This document shows, in pieces, positions 23,740-35,690 of a stretch of DNA of 64,000 nucleotides; within the stretch, counting starts at the first letter, position 1; every line of letters starts with the position of its first letter. Source of the stretch: Aquatica leii (lineage: Eukaryota > Arthropoda > Insecta > Coleoptera > Lampyridae). The notes beneath the pieces were generated by a model. The model saw nothing but the letters and a program-made list of their open reading frames with translations. It was not told the DNA's origin and made no database searches. Location: contig CM069435.1 of assembly GCA_035610365.1 (NCBI GenBank), positions 20,511,123 to 20,575,122 on the forward strand. Reading direction: 5' to 3'. Made by a program: the position numbers and the translations under genes.

Positions 23740-24610
23740 TTGTTTGTAATTGTATTGGTATGCAGGATATCGTGAAGTCGCCAGAAGCTTAGGACGTACT
23801 CATTCATCAATTTTAAAAAAATGTCGAGGATTTCAGGAGGAACAGTTGCGAATACGACGTAGAGGTACTGGACGCACGCATGAACAAGATAGTATGCTAA
23901 GAAAAAGTGCCGTTCAAGAACCTTGGGAACCATCGCGTTCAGTTGGAATAAACTAAATACGAGCAGTTGGTCGCAGAGTCTCTATGAGTACTGTTTATCG
24001 TCGAATCCGCTCTTTTGAATTGCAATCATATCGACCAAACTCTCGTATTCCTCTAACACCTCACCACCAAGACGTCAGACTTCAATGGTGCTAAGCCAGA
24101 CAACATTAGCTACATGAATGGAACAATATTATTTTTTCTAATGAGTCTAGGTTCTGTTTATGGCACTCAGACGGACGTACACGTGTGTAGAGACCTAGAG
24201 GACAACGCTACGATTTACAGTTTGTACAACGAAGACATACGGCGTTAACACCTGGTGTAACGGTTTGAGATGGCATTTATTGAGGAAACCGCTCTCTTTT
24301 AACATTTATCTAAGGCACGTTAAATGCTCGACGTTACAACGACAACGTCTTAGAACCAGTTCTTCTACCTCTTCTCCAAGAACGTCCAGAAGTTATCTTC
24401 CAACAAGATAATGCGCGACCGCATGTGGCAGTAATGATACAGAGAGTTTTTGACGAGAATGATGTAAATTTGCTACCGTGGCCTGCTAGATCGCCAGATT
24501 TATCGCCAATAGAACATGTCTGGGACATGATAGACATCATCACCCTCCAAGTACCATAGAAAAATTGCGGTAACAGCATCAAATAACCTAGGAAGCTTCT
24601 GCCGGAAGGT
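23740..24610 (+). pseudogene. Tc1-like transposase pseudogene
   Basis: The pieces run in order: GYREVARSLGRTHSSILKK (first helix-turn-helix), RRRGTGRTHEQDSMLRKSA, RRIRSFELQSYRPNSRIPLT (second DNA-binding unit), IIFSNESRFCLWHSDGR (first catalytic box), HTALTPGVTV, EVIFQQDNARPHVAV (second aspartate) and WPARSPDLSPIEHVWD (third acid, of the DD34D type). The first box has N where the catalytic aspartate belongs. There are at least six stops. No inverted repeats are seen at either end. Confidence 0.85.
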
Positions 24611-24681
24611 ACATACCGAAAGGAAAATCAACACTAAGCTGCACAAGAATATTGGAGACACAAGAAAGAATAGCGTAAAAT

Positions 24682-24712
24682 CGGCTATAGCTATAGCTAT
24701 AGCTATATATAT
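24682..24712 (+). repeat. (AGCTAT)n simple repeat
   Basis: About four units of 'agctat' grade into 'atatat'. Confidence 0.9.
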
Positions 24713-24817
24713 ATGGAATCCACTTCCACGAAATCAGACATTTTTCGCCAAGAATCTACAACAAAAAATAGAAGTATGACAACAAGCAAGAGAATGCAAA
24801 ACAGCTTCAGAAATCTT

Positions 24818-24851
24818 CTGAAGAAGGCGACAAAATGTTGGCCGAAACGTC
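24818..24851 (+). ncRNA. Hammerhead-like motif, probable PLE end
   Basis: CTGAAGA is followed by a stem-forming stretch (ggc-gaca / tgtt-ggcc with a bulge), then GAAACGTC. The order and the changed first box are the same as in the motif after the near-complete PLE at 34927-34961. No PLE coding sequence is seen nearby, so it marks a heavily truncated copy. Confidence 0.4.
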
Positions 24852-25029
24852 AAAAAGCCAAATTTACCAACGACGCGGTAACCAGCCCAAAAACCAAATT
24901 TCAAGGTTAGACAACTGCCGCAAAAACCTAAAAATGTTTTGATAAAAAAACGTAAACCTAGATAAACGAAAGTGATTTAGTGGAAAATAGAGAACACAGC
25001 TAGACCCAAGCTTGCATGGAAATATTTGA

Positions 25030-26180
25030 GACCGTAACGAATTACCACGTTATTACGATCGCTGCAGTGTCGTCAACTTGGGCAATCATGAGAGCCCACA
25101 GGAAACATCGACTTATTACATGAAGTCGTGGATTGACAACCTCGATATAGTGAATTTTTCATCCGTAGAAGGCAATAATAATTTTTTTAAGAACAAACAG
25201 AATTTTGAAGACGGCCGAGTGAAGGAAGACTTACTATAAACAAAAGGAATTTTTTACATGAATAAACTAAAATTGAACAACCAAAAATTCTGCAACAATA
25301 ATATCAAACTTGATTCAATACCAGTATTGCAGAAAAATATTTTCTAACTGACGCGTTTTATCTGTTTATCTCTACCTTCAAGCATTTGTTTAACAAGACT
25401 GCTGGTAATTTCCATTGCCTTTAGGGTACCTCTGCTTCCATCATTTGATGCACTACTTGAAGAAATTGGTATAAGCGTCATTTCCTCTGAGTTTACTGAC
25501 AACGAACTAAACTTACTTGACAGTGTATCAAACAAATTCAATACTGGTCTTAAACCTACTAAAGAAGCAGAGTAGCTTGGAGAAATTGTTACAGCAGAGG
25601 GTATAAAACTCCGCACCATTAGCGCTGTCATTGTGGTAATCAAGTCGATCATCAGCCTTAGTATTTCTTGCAATATGCACAGAAGAACCAAAAAAGTTAG
25701 AATCTTTAAACAAATGCCTATTAATAGGTCACACATCAAATGATCTAAAGCCGTTTCAATTAAAGCTACTCTTCCACATGCTTCATTGAGAAGCTCCGCT
25801 ATGCGATCTACATTAAACCTTAACTATTTTTCTAATGCTTAAGTATAGTGAGCTGTACTATACTCAAGCATTACAAAAATGACTTCAAGACGGTTTCATC
25901 TAGTGGTCGTAGACAAAGCAATTGTACTATTATAACTTAATTTTTTCTTGCTAGAAGAAAGGGCTCGAAATTCAAGAGTGAGACACACATAATACAATTT
26001 TCTGCAAGTTAGAAAAGAAGATAAGTAAATGTTTAAATGCTTTCGTACGGTTTTCAGCGTGCAATTATTTTTCAGTGCAACGCTTACGTGACTTATGTCA
26101 TTTCTCATTACCTTCGCAGCACGTCTGTGAAACACACAGATGCTAGAGTGCACATTTCTTATCACATATGACAAACTTTA
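25030..26180. other. Unidentified coding-like remnants
   Basis: About 25030-25240 (plus) has an open stretch with RNELPRYYDRCSVVNLGNHE and STYYMKSWIDNLDIV. 25344-26174 (minus) has three overlapping frames, including one with RIAELLNEACGRVALIETA and another with EEMTLIPISSSSASNDGSRG. They look like decayed protein-coding sequence, probably transposon-derived. I cannot assign a family. Confidence 0.25.
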
Positions 26181-27590
26181 CAGTCGATTTTCTTAGTTGA
26201 TCGCTAACATTTAGTTGTAAGGGACGACTTATCGTTTTTATTTCATAATGACGATGGTACAAAATAGCTAATAATAGTTTACACGTTTCGAATTTAAATT
26301 TAATGCTCGTCCTTAGCTTTTACATGAAATTCCACAGACCAGTAAACATTAATAAATAGTCAACAGTAATTTTAAAGAATCTATGATTCGTTAGATTGGA
26401 TTTGTGAATTTGAAATAAATAATCAATTTTACTCTTTTTTTACATGATTCATTAAATGTGTAAAAATAATATTACGGATTTTTAGCATTTAAAAGCAAAA
26501 CTGAAAAGCAACTCGTTAACGGCGAACCACATAAAAAATTGTATGAATTATGCTACTCTTGGTAGCGTTAATATTCGCTTACAATTGGACAGCGCTTGCC
26601 AAAAGTCAATTAAAGACCCCAATGAAAATGTTTGTAAAAATAGATACATATATAAAATAAAACAATTTAATTTAGTATAGGATTAGCACACCGAGACTTG
26701 TGATCCGCTTGCCGATGCAACTGAGTTAGTCGCTTTTCTTTAAATTGCGAGAAAAATTCCGTAACAAGTAGCGTTTATTTTATGCTTGTCACACAAGTTT
26801 TCTAATCAATTGTAAATTTGATTAACATCTTCGTTAAAACCCTTTATCCTATTGAGTAACGCGGATTTAGGTTGACACAACACGTCACTATTTCTGGTCA
26901 TGAACTTATAATACCATTTCTTACCAGTTAATTTTTTTCTTAGTTAAACTGGTGTGATAACTAGTGTTAAACTATTCTTTATTGTTAATCCCAAAAACTA
27001 CTCCAAAAACGGAATTATGCGTTCACAAAGTAATTCTTCAAGTTCATAATGAAATGTAGAGTGTCTTCAAGCTTGTTATGTTCCCTTCGCAAGTGTATTT
27101 GTGTTTCGAATATGTTCAAGTAGTGTTGGTTTTGATATGTAGCCACGACTACATTGATTTAACTCTTTTCCATCACTGGTAAATGCTTTAATGCCATTTG
27201 CCTATTTCCATATCCTCTGTTATGTTAAAAAAATATTTTGGTGTTATTTTCGTACTGTAGGAATTTTGTCCTATGCTACGTCATTTTAGACACTAAAAAC
27301 ATAATAAAAAATAAAACAATTCCATTTTGTGAGTATGTGCTAGCGTCAAACCCGTGAGTTTTTACATTTTTAAGTATCTTAAATCATGATTTTGACTAAT
27401 AAATGGCGATTTAGGATGTGATTGTTATGAGGAATTCGGCGGGGTATTTTGTCATTAGCAACTTCGGTTACTTACACGTGTTCTTTTAACTTTGGTCACC
27501 TACACGTGGAGTACTGAGAATTGTTCCTAATACATGTTCTGTGACCTTAAGTTAAATGACGATATCAAAACCATGGTTTAAACTGATACG
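26180..27590. other. AT-rich stretch with nothing recognisable
   Basis: No gene, inverted repeat or known element part is seen. Confidence 0.5.
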
Positions 27591-27689
27591 ATTAAGAACA
27601 AAATGGATGGTACACTTGCGAAAATATATACACTAACATCGGGAAACTTAGAGCACTTAAGATTTTTTTCTTATATAATCGTATGAACC

Positions 27690-27810
27690 TGAAGAATTTA
27701 TTTGTGATAACGGTGCATGTATATAATAATTTACTTTTAAGCGATTTCAAAAAATATGTGTTGGATGTGCCATTAGCTAATCGCATATTCTAAGACACTT
27801 AATTGTGAGT
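27690..27810 (+). repeat. Dispersed repeat shared with 32415-32545
   Basis: Both copies have 'tttatttgtgataac', 'gtgttggatgtgccattag' and 'ctaatcgc', then 'gacact' and a GTAAGTAT/GTGAGTAT end. The second copy lies just upstream of the PLE open frame, so the repeat belongs to that family's terminal region or to an element associated with it. Confidence 0.6.
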
Positions 27811-28594
27811 ATCTCTTTTTTTTTATGTAGTTAAGCCAACGAATTTGTTGATATGAACGAAGTGTTGCCTGATCTGAGGGGCCTGCATCATTATTATTAA
27901 CGGTGATATGTATTGACAAATCCTTAATTGCTATTTATGCTATTTATTTTGCAACTTGTTTCCTTTCAGTGTTCGACAGATGTAAACGCAGATCCCGTTT
28001 AGTTAATATTTTTCTCACGTTTTGGCGCTCTTTTAATAATTTCATAATTAGCACACTGAGTACCATCCACGACCTTCTCGCCGAAGTGCTACCACCTGCA
28101 CTAAATTATTGGTAAATTTACGTAACACCTCTTTTAACCACTTGCTGTAATTTCTTTGTATTTACATCTGCACAACCGTAGCAAAAAATATGTTTCACAA
28201 AAGCAGTTTCCGAAAATTAACTTGAGTTCAATTTGGGAAACTGGTGGGAGTTTATTTAAATGATGTTTTAAATAATTAATTAAAATTATATACCCCAAAC
28301 AATGGATTACCTTATTCCTATATCTATTCAAGTTGTAAATTACAATAAAATTACATTGTGTTGGCAAATAAAACCTACTACTCTACTTGCATTACAGTGC
28401 TAATTTAGCGTCTACTGAACATGTTCATTAAACGTCTGCTATATAGATGACTGCATGTACATTAAAAATTAGAAAAATAGCTAGGGCTCAATTTAGGAAC
28501 CGGTTCAATATGAGCAACTTACCCTACGTTTTCGCAGAATTTTGATTTATTCTGTAATTGTTTAATATTTGCACTAGTTTCTAATCAGGTTCTT

Positions 28595-28665
28595 GTGTTA
28601 CGAGTTGCTTCGTACGTTTTCATGCTCAGTTTACTTAAAAGTTTGACTTCTGTCCTAATATATAA
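28595..28665 (+). repeat. Piece of PLE terminal repeat
   Basis: The stretch containing 'acgttttcatgctcagttt' and 'acttaaaagtttgacttc' matches 35258-35305, which lies downstream of the PLE open frame. The match continues on the far side of the LINE at about 32185. The LINE therefore appears to split this repeat copy. Confidence 0.65.
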
Positions 28666-28784
28666 CCGGCTATACATTCGATTGCGGAGTTGATGCCGCT
28701 CCTATTGGAGTTCTTCAGACTTTGTTAGTGGGTTGGTTCGTCACTCCTCTCTACCTTTCTTTCTTTTCTTTTACTTTACAAGTC

Positions 28785-30682
28785 GTTGTGTTTTCTTGTT
28801 TCTTCCACAATTTTCTTCCATATCTTCCTATCTTTCATTTTTTCTCTCTATTTATCAATTCTCATGGTTTTTATATCATTTATTATTGATCTTTCCATCC
28901 TATTTTCGGCCTCCCCTTTGCTCTCGTTTCTTGTGGCTTCCATTTCATTATCTTCTTGGCAATTGATTCTTCTTCTTTTCTATTTACATGTCCGTACCAA
29001 CGTATTTTCCTGGTTTTAATTTCCTTTACTATGTTTTCCCTTTTTACTATTTCTTCTTTCTCTTGGTTTGTTAATCTTATATATGATTCCTCATTTATCT
29101 TCTTTGGTCCATATATTCTTCTAATTATTTTTCATTGAAATACTTTCAATTTCTTTGTATCTTTATTTGTGATGCGCATGGTTTCAGTTGCGTATAGTAC
29201 TGCTGGTTTTATTGGTACTTTGTACATTCTCAATTTTGTTTCCTTTGTTATCTGTTTACTTTTCATAATTTCTTTAAATCTGTTGTATGGGTTGTGTCCT
29301 GATTTTATTCTTTGTGTTATTTCTATGTTTCTCTTGTTTTTGCTACTTATAACTAATCCAAGATATTTGAAGGTTTCAACATGCTCGAATTTGTATTTTC
29401 CTTTCACGATTTCCGGTTTATTTTTTAACGTCTGTTCTTTACTAATTTTCATATACTCAGTTTTCTTTTGATTTAATTTTAATCCTCGATTTGTTGCCTC
29501 ATCCTCTTTTTTCTGTGTTATTTCCTCTAAGCTTCTGTTGTCTCTTGTCACTACTGCGATGTCGTCTGCATACGCAATTACTTGTATTGACTTTTGTATT
29601 ATGGATCCGGTTATTTTACAATTTCTTATTACACCTTCTAATGCTATGTTAAATAGAGCTGCGGATAGTCCATCTCCTTGTCTTACTCCTTTTGCTTGTT
29701 TCACTGGGTTTGTTAAACCTTCTTGTGTTATTGCAACTGCGTTTGATTACTTCAATGTCATTTTAATTCATCGTTTTATCTTGGTTGGTATTCCTAATGC
29801 TGATATGTCTTTCATTATCGTTTTTCTCTCTAAGCTGTCAAATGCTTCTTTAAAGTCTATGTACAAAATATCCAGATCAATCTCTCTTTTATAGCATTTT
29901 TCTATCACTTGTGTATTGCATCAACTGTAGATTTTCCTTGACTGAATCCATTTTGGTATCCTACCTTTCCTCGTCTGTATTTATGCAGTCTTTCTAATAT
30001 TATTTATGATAGCACTTTATACACTGTATTTAGTAGCATTATTCTTCTATGGTTATCACATTTTGATAGATCTTCATTTTTTGGTATAGGCATTATCATC
30101 CCTAGTCGCCATTCTTCAAACATTACTTCTTTTTCCCATACTGCCACTAGTAACTCGTATATTCTTGTTTTTAGCTGCTTTCCTCCGTTTCTTAGCATTT
30201 CATTGTATATACTGTCTGTCACTGGTGTTTTTCCAATTTCGAAATTATTTATAATATTGTTTACCTCTTCTTGTGTTGGGTTTTCCACTGTTTCTTTTTC
30301 TTGCGTGTTATTTGTTTCTTTAACTCCGCTAGTACCTTCTTCTGATGTTTCTATGTTTTCTAGGTATTCTTTCCATTTTTTAAAAATTTATTGCTGTTAT
30401 TGCCTTCTTCCTTGTTTACTGTCTTATTTGTCTATATAATTTTGTGTTGTTGTCCTTTTCTAACTCCTCTATTTTTGCTTTTAGCCATTAAAACTTCTTG
30501 CTTTTTATTAATTTTATTCCGTCTTTTAGTATTTGCTTGTACTTTTCATAATCGTCTTCTTTGTTTGTTCTTATCCATTTTAATCTTGCCTCTCTCTTTT
30601 CCTTTATCGTTTCATCGCATTCATCGTCGTACCTATTGATTTTCTGTTTTATTTGTTTTATGTTTTTCCATTCGTCTTCCAT
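28785..30682 (-). pseudogene. LINE reverse transcriptase and C-terminal end
   Basis: Pieces in three frames: a basic linker (30682-30488), NPTQEEVNNIINNFEIGKTP and EEWRLGMIMPIPKNEDLSKC with the NHRRIMLLNTVYKVLS block (30288-30004), then 29704-29132 with GVRQGDGLSAALFNIALEGV and QVIAYADDIAVVTRDN (catalytic YADD), FKYLGLVISS, and PAVLYATETMR. Further down, about 29030-28785, it ends IRWYGHVNRKEEESI and KGRPKIGW. The first catalytic aspartate region is broken near 29750-30000. The YADD box is intact. Confidence 0.85.
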
Positions 30683-30792
30683 GTTTTCATTTTTGTTTGT
30701 TATCTTTATTGTTTAAACTCTCAATATTCCATTTTTTTGTTATTGTTTTGGTTTTGTTATCTCTTGCCGGTCTTAACTTTGTTTGGCTATTA

Positions 30793-31416
30793 CTAAGTAG
30801 TGCTTGCTATCAACAAACTAAATTCTTCTGTTAGGTTACATAATCTTGTTCCATTATCATTGGTTTTTCCATGCAGCGTTTCTTTGCCTGCTACATTTTG
30901 TATGTGCTCTTCTTTTCCTATCATTGCATTCAGGTCCCCTAGCAATATTAGCGTGTCGTGTTTTGGGATTTTCTCGCATGTACTTTCTATAGTTTCGTAG
31001 AATATGTCCTTTTCTTCATTTGTTGCTACTTCGGTTGGTGCATATACATTTATTATAGAAATATTTGCTATCTGGTTTTTAATTCTTAGATATGAGATTC
31101 CGCCATTTATTTTCTTAAATGCCAGTACTTGGTATCTATATTTTTTATCTATCATAAACGCTGTTCCGTTACTTCCTTGTTTATCTTCTCCTGCGTACAT
31201 TATTGAGTATTTGTCTTTATCTAATCGACCTTTATCTCTCCATCTCACCTCTTGTAGTGCTAATATATTTATTTTATACCTTTGCATTTCCTTATTTACT
31301 TCTTCCATCTTTCGTATTTCTAATAATGTTTTTATGTTCCATGTTCCTAACGTGGCCTTATTTCGATTCTTTCTTGTGTTTTTGCGTTTTCTCCATTTCT
31401 TCGCGTTTGTCGTCAA
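30793..31416 (-). pseudogene. LINE apurinic/apyrimidinic-type endonuclease
   Basis: 207 codons with the motif series of the exonuclease-endonuclease-phosphatase fold: TLGTWNIKTLLE (metal-binding N), LALQEVRWRDKG (catalytic E), ISIINVYAPTE (Y) and LILLGDLNAMIG (D and N). The frame ends at LLIAST. The reading then resumes directly with LVIAKQ, the last part of the domain. About 60 residues, including the SDH motif, are deleted around 30797. The enzyme nicks target DNA for target-primed reverse transcription and would be dead here. Confidence 0.85.
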
Positions 31417-31595
31417 ATTTTTTATTTTTTGTATTTTCTGTTTGCATATCTAATTTTTTTAGTTTGGTTTCGTTCTTCGTCGTTGAAAACCCCGCTAGCA
31501 GACCTTATGCTTCCTGATGCCTTTCAATTTTTTGCTTTTTGAGCTATTCTTTTATTGCTGTTTTCTCTGAGCTTTCTTTGTTCGTCCGGTGACCT

Positions 31596-32165
31596 TTATG
31601 TCGCTGATCGTTTCTTGCTTATCGCCTCTTCGTTCTCATTTTCTAAAGCGTCTTTCTCTTTTTCTTGTTCGAGTGTGTAGTATTCTTTGTTTATTATTAG
31701 TTTATTGCCGATAAGATTTGCCTTGTTTTGTTTTGTTCTGGCTTCTTTCATATAGGTTATTAATGTTCTTCTTTGTTGCCGTACCTGTTTTGTATAATCT
31801 TCTGAAATCCAGATCTCCGTTCCTTTTAATTTATTAGTTGCTTTAAAGACTATTTTCTTATTCCATGAGTTAAATTCTATAATAACTGGTCTATTTTTCC
31901 CTTGTTCTTGTGATTTCCTGCCTATTCTCTTTATCTCGCGGAGTTCCGTTTCCATGTTTAATGTTATTTCCATTTTGCTTAGAATTTTTCAGTATTGGTT
32001 CCTATTCATTGTCGTTTTCTTTTATTTCTTGTATAATTATTTTGTTTTTGCGTATTTCCTTCTCTAGTGATTCCAATCTTATGTTTTGTATTATAATTTG
32101 GGCACTTAGTTTTTCATTCATTTCTGTGAGTTTTTGATTATCACTTTTTACATTTTGTATTTCTA
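31596..32165 (-). pseudogene. LINE ORF1-like protein, 5' truncated
   Basis: The upstream part (about 32160-31995) encodes a coiled-coil-like stretch (SDNQKLTEMNEKLSAQIIIQ and IRLESLEKEIRKNK). After a stop, 31973-31596 (125 codons) encodes GKNRPVIIEFNSWNKKIVF and TEIWISEDYTKQVRQQRRTL. This resembles the RNA-binding C-terminal half of LINE ORF1 proteins. The coiled coil would drive trimerisation and the rest would bind the RNA. The start is missing, consistent with 5' truncation. Confidence 0.65.
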
Positions 32166-32184
32166 ATTACAAGGAGTCTATGAT

Positions 32185-32545
32185 GATGATTAACATATGG
32201 TTAAAATGATAAAATATGACATCATTTGAGTAAGACTTTTAATTACTTCTTAAATTTTTAATCACAATAAACTTATTACTAATAATTAAATAAAGTGTGT
32301 TACTACAGCCTTAAAGTGTCTTTCATTCACATATGTACGATCTTTTATTGGTTTTGTTAGATGCGTACAATTTTGTGTAGCGTTGATGTTTTCCCTCAAC
32401 ATATCGTATGAAACTATTGCATTTATTTGTGATAACGCGTTATGTATGCAATAAATTACTTTTCAGCAATTTTAGAGATTTTGTGTTGGATGTGCCATTA
32501 GCTAATCGCTTATTCCGGGACACTAAATTGTAAGTATCTTGTTTC
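32185..32545 (+). repeat. Upstream terminal repeat of PLE (second half)
   Basis: It matches 35305-35690 with shared words: 'catcatttga'/'tatcatttga', 'cttttaattactcctt'-like, 'tgtgttac' + 'agccttaaag', 'tcattcacatatgtac' and 'tgatgttttccctcaa'. Together with 28595-28665 it forms one copy of a direct repeat that flanks the PLE open frame, as in the tandem 'pseudo-LTR' arrangement of Penelope elements. Confidence 0.7.
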
Positions 32546-32657
32546 TTATAAAGTTTATCAACATTGTCAGTCGTTTGCACGCACGACTGTACGTACATAT
32601 TATGTTTATTGTCACAATTAAGTATTAAACTTTTTTACATGTAATAGATTAAGCGGT

Positions 32658-34850
32658 GTGTTTTGTTCGCTTAAGCGCGTGATATTTGACATCAGTAAAC
32701 GCAAAGTACTGGATTCTATCAGCAAACAGCTATACAAGTTACATTTAACTTTGTCTAACAAATTAGAATACTCCATATGGGTAAAAATAGATGCTATCAC
32801 TACGATACAAGCTAACAAGATTTATGAACAATCAAAAATGAAACAAACTAAGAAATTCGAGCGATTACATCCTTCACAGCCTAAGAAAACGTTAGACGAC
32901 CATAAAGTAATTGTCAACCTAACAGACACGGTTTTGGATGCACAGACCACATCCTTGTTGAAGAAGGGTTTTAACTACGCCGTTACGCCTAAGACAACTC
33001 CGATAGAAGATATAGTATGTGGAGTAGAAGCTGCAATACGCACTCTACCTAAGGAGATCTCTGAAACTATTCGACAAGATGTTTGCAATATTGTAAGAAA
33101 AGCAAAACCGCCACGCTCTAATATTAACAGACATGAGAGAGATGCAGCTAAGCGGTTACGTGAGAATAAGGACATTCTAGTATTGAGAGCAGATAAAGGA
33201 AACGCTACAGTCGTTATGAACATACAAGATTACAACGACAAAATGACGAACTTACTCTCAGAAGATTGCTACATACGTCTACAGAGAAACCCTTTAAACT
33301 CCTTGTGCACTAAGGTAAACTCCGCTATCAAAAACTCCACTACTATCGATATCAACATGAAACAGACTTTGATTGTCAAAAATCCGGTTATGCCACGAAT
33401 CTACGGTCTTCCCAAAATACACAAAGAAGGAGTCCCGCTTCGACCGATAGTGAGCACCATCAATTCACCAACCCAATCGTTAGCACGTTATCTAGCTGCA
33501 AAACTCTTGCCGTTGACAGGAAATACAGAAACTCACATCAAAGATTCTACAGACTTTGTAGAGAAAATTAAGAACTTGCGTATAACAAAAGAAGATATTT
33601 TAGTCAGCTTTGACGTGGTATCTCTTTTTACTAAAGTCCCGGTCGACGAAGTGTTGTTTTTGCTCAAAGAGAGAATTACTGAAGAAGAAGTTCTGCTCAT
33701 CGAACTCTGCCTCCAAAACACTTATTTCAGTTATAACGACAACTTGTTTAAACAAGTAGAAGGAGCGGCCATGGGTTCACCGCTCTCTCCAGTTATAGCC
33801 AATATTTACATGGAATATTTTGAAACTGAAATTATGAAATATGTTGAGTTAAAACGAAAAACTTGGTTCAGATAAAATGATGATGCGTTTGTTGTATGGC
33901 CTTATGGCAACGATAAACTAAATCAGTTCTTTCAACATCTAAACTCTGCACATAATAGCATTAAATTTACCATGGAGTTAGAACATAACAGCAGTCTAGC
34001 CTTTCTTGATGTAATGATGAGGAAAAATAACGGAAAATTGGGGCATTCCGTTTATAGAAAGAAAACGCACGCTAATATATACTTAACCGCCAAATCTCAC
34101 CATCATCCAGTACAAAAGAATACTGTTTTGCATACTTTAGCCAAAAGAGCTATACGTGTGTCAGATAACGAAAATCTACAAAAGGAAAAGGAAACATTGT
34201 TGGAGTCCCTACAACAAAATGGATACGGGTTCAAAGAGATCCAAAACGCATGGAAAAGAGCATTAAATCCAAAAGTCAAAGAAGACTTATCACCTCCTAC
34301 TAGCACCGCTTATTTACCTTACTGTATGGGTTCAACAGACAAAATAAGCAGGGTGCTAAAGAAACATAATATTAAAACTGTCTTTACGACTAAGGATACC
34401 CTGAACACCTGGTTTACATCTGCTAAAGACAAACAAGGGGCTCTAAAACATGCCGGAGTTTACAAAATTCCTTGTTCCTGTGGATCAAGTTATATAAGAC
34501 AGACGGGACGTTCTATTGAAGTTAGAGTAAAAGAACATATGGCTGACTGCAAACACCGCAGAGTTACTAAATCAGCAGTGGCAGAACACGTGTGGAACCA
34601 AGGACACACGCTGAACTTTGACCAAACTAAAGTGTTGGCTAGAACTCCTTTCTACTTTCCCAGACTAATCCGCGAAGCTGTGGAAATAGAAAAACATCCT
34701 TGTAATATGAACCGAGAAGACGGTTTAAGACTCAGTAAATCTTGGCTACCAGTATTATATCCTCTAAGACAAAGATCGACCTTCTTGGAAAGGACACAGA
34801 CACTTACTCCGAGTAATAACGAAGTCAGTCAAGCGGTAACGGAACGATAA
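32658..34850 (+). pseudogene. Near-complete Penelope-like RT/GIY-YIG protein with one nonsense codon
   Basis: One reading frame runs from 32658 (a GTG codon after an in-frame stop) to 34850, broken only by TAA at 33873-33875. It has VIVNLTDTVLDAQTTSLL, LVLRADKGNATVVM, PRIYGLPKIHKEGVPLRPIV (about residue 246), LVSFDVVSLFTKVP (about 315) and GAAMGSPLSPVIANIYMEYF (369). The stop replaces the tyrosine of the catalytic YxDD box; the next codons give NDDAFVVW. After the stop come SLAFLDVMMRKN, SHHHPVQKNTVLHTLAKRA, and the GIY-YIG domain from 34455 (GVYKIPC, CGSSYIRQTGR, RVKEH), where the second glycine is R. The protein copies element RNA at a cut made by its own endonuclease. The first ATG lies well inside, so the true start may be upstream in lost sequence. 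Confidence 0.9.
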
Positions 34851-34926
34851 GGTTCGTTAATCACGCTAATCGCTATTGGTATAAATATCGTCATTTCCAC
34901 TTTTTCTTTCAGTGACATTTACCACT

Positions 34927-34961
34927 CTGAAGATGCAAGCTGCAATGTCTTGCGAAACGTC
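34927..34961 (+). ncRNA. Hammerhead-like motif after the PLE open frame
   Basis: CTGAAGA, then a 5 bp stem (gcaag/cttgc) with a loop, then GAAACGTC, 77 bases after the PLE stop codon. The position and order are those of hammerhead motifs in PLE terminal regions. The first box has A instead of U at its fifth base, which should weaken self-cleavage. Confidence 0.5.
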
Positions 34962-35239
34962 AGTTTGTTTGGGTTCACGAACGACAATACGGCAAAGGCC
35001 AAGTTCTACTTCTTGTTTTGGCTCTCAAGAAGAGACTATGACCAAGCCTAAGTCTGGATGTTTTACTACGACGCGGTCTAAGCCGAAAGTCGCTTATAAT
35101 TTTAAACATAACAACCGCGAAAGCTTAAGATTTTATATTATAAACCTCTACGGCGAGGAGGTGTTTCTACAAACTAGATCTTTAGATCGTTTGCGCCAAA
35201 AGAAAAAAAAGCTACTTACAGACCTAGCATTTCTAAAAC

Positions 35240-35690
35240 GTTGAGATTCGATTCTTACGTTTTCATGCTCGGTTTACTTAAAAGTTTGACTTCCGTCCTA
35301 ACGTATGATTAAAATTATAAATTATGATATCATTTGAATTTAACTTTTAATTACTCCTTAAATGTTTAATCATAATTAACTTCAAACTTAACTTCACTTC
35401 ACCAATTTAGGTTTCTATTACCAAAAAAAAGGTTTTTAATTATAATTGTAAACGACATCTGATTAGAAGATATTTTGAGAATATAAATGTAGATGAAATT
35501 AAAAAAAATATATGCAAAGTTTCCAATTTCTATTAGATTTCCGACATGCAATTTTATTGATAATTAAACAAAGTGTGTTACCAGAGCCTTAAAGCGTCTA
35601 TCATTCACATATGTACAATCTTTTATTGCTTTTGTTAGATGCGCGAAATATCCGTACAATTTTGTGTAGCTTTGATGTTTTCCCTCAAGT
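35240..35690 (+). repeat. Downstream terminal repeat of PLE
   Basis: This is the partner of 28595-28665 plus 32185-32545. It starts near 'ttacgttttcatgctcggtt' and runs to 'gatgttttccctcaag'. It is longer than the upstream copy by an AT-rich block at about 35385-35560. Confidence 0.7.

Larger units (their letters stand above)
28670..32165 (-). mobile_element. Non-LTR retrotransposon (LINE) with endonuclease and RT
   Basis: Minus-strand parts in order: ORF1 (about 32165-31596), apurinic-type endonuclease (31416-30793), RT (30682-29132) and C-terminal end (to about 28785). It is truncated at the 5' side inside ORF1. I place it in the endonuclease-bearing LINEs (RTE/Jockey/CR1-like). The clade cannot be settled by eye. 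Direct-repeat halves of the neighbouring PLE lie at both ends, so it is a nested insertion. Confidence 0.85.

Noticed and set aside
28733..32137. Many plus-strand open frames rich in Phe, Leu and Ser, some looking like membrane proteins
   Set aside because: They are the antisense of the LINE, whose A-rich coding strand is the minus strand.
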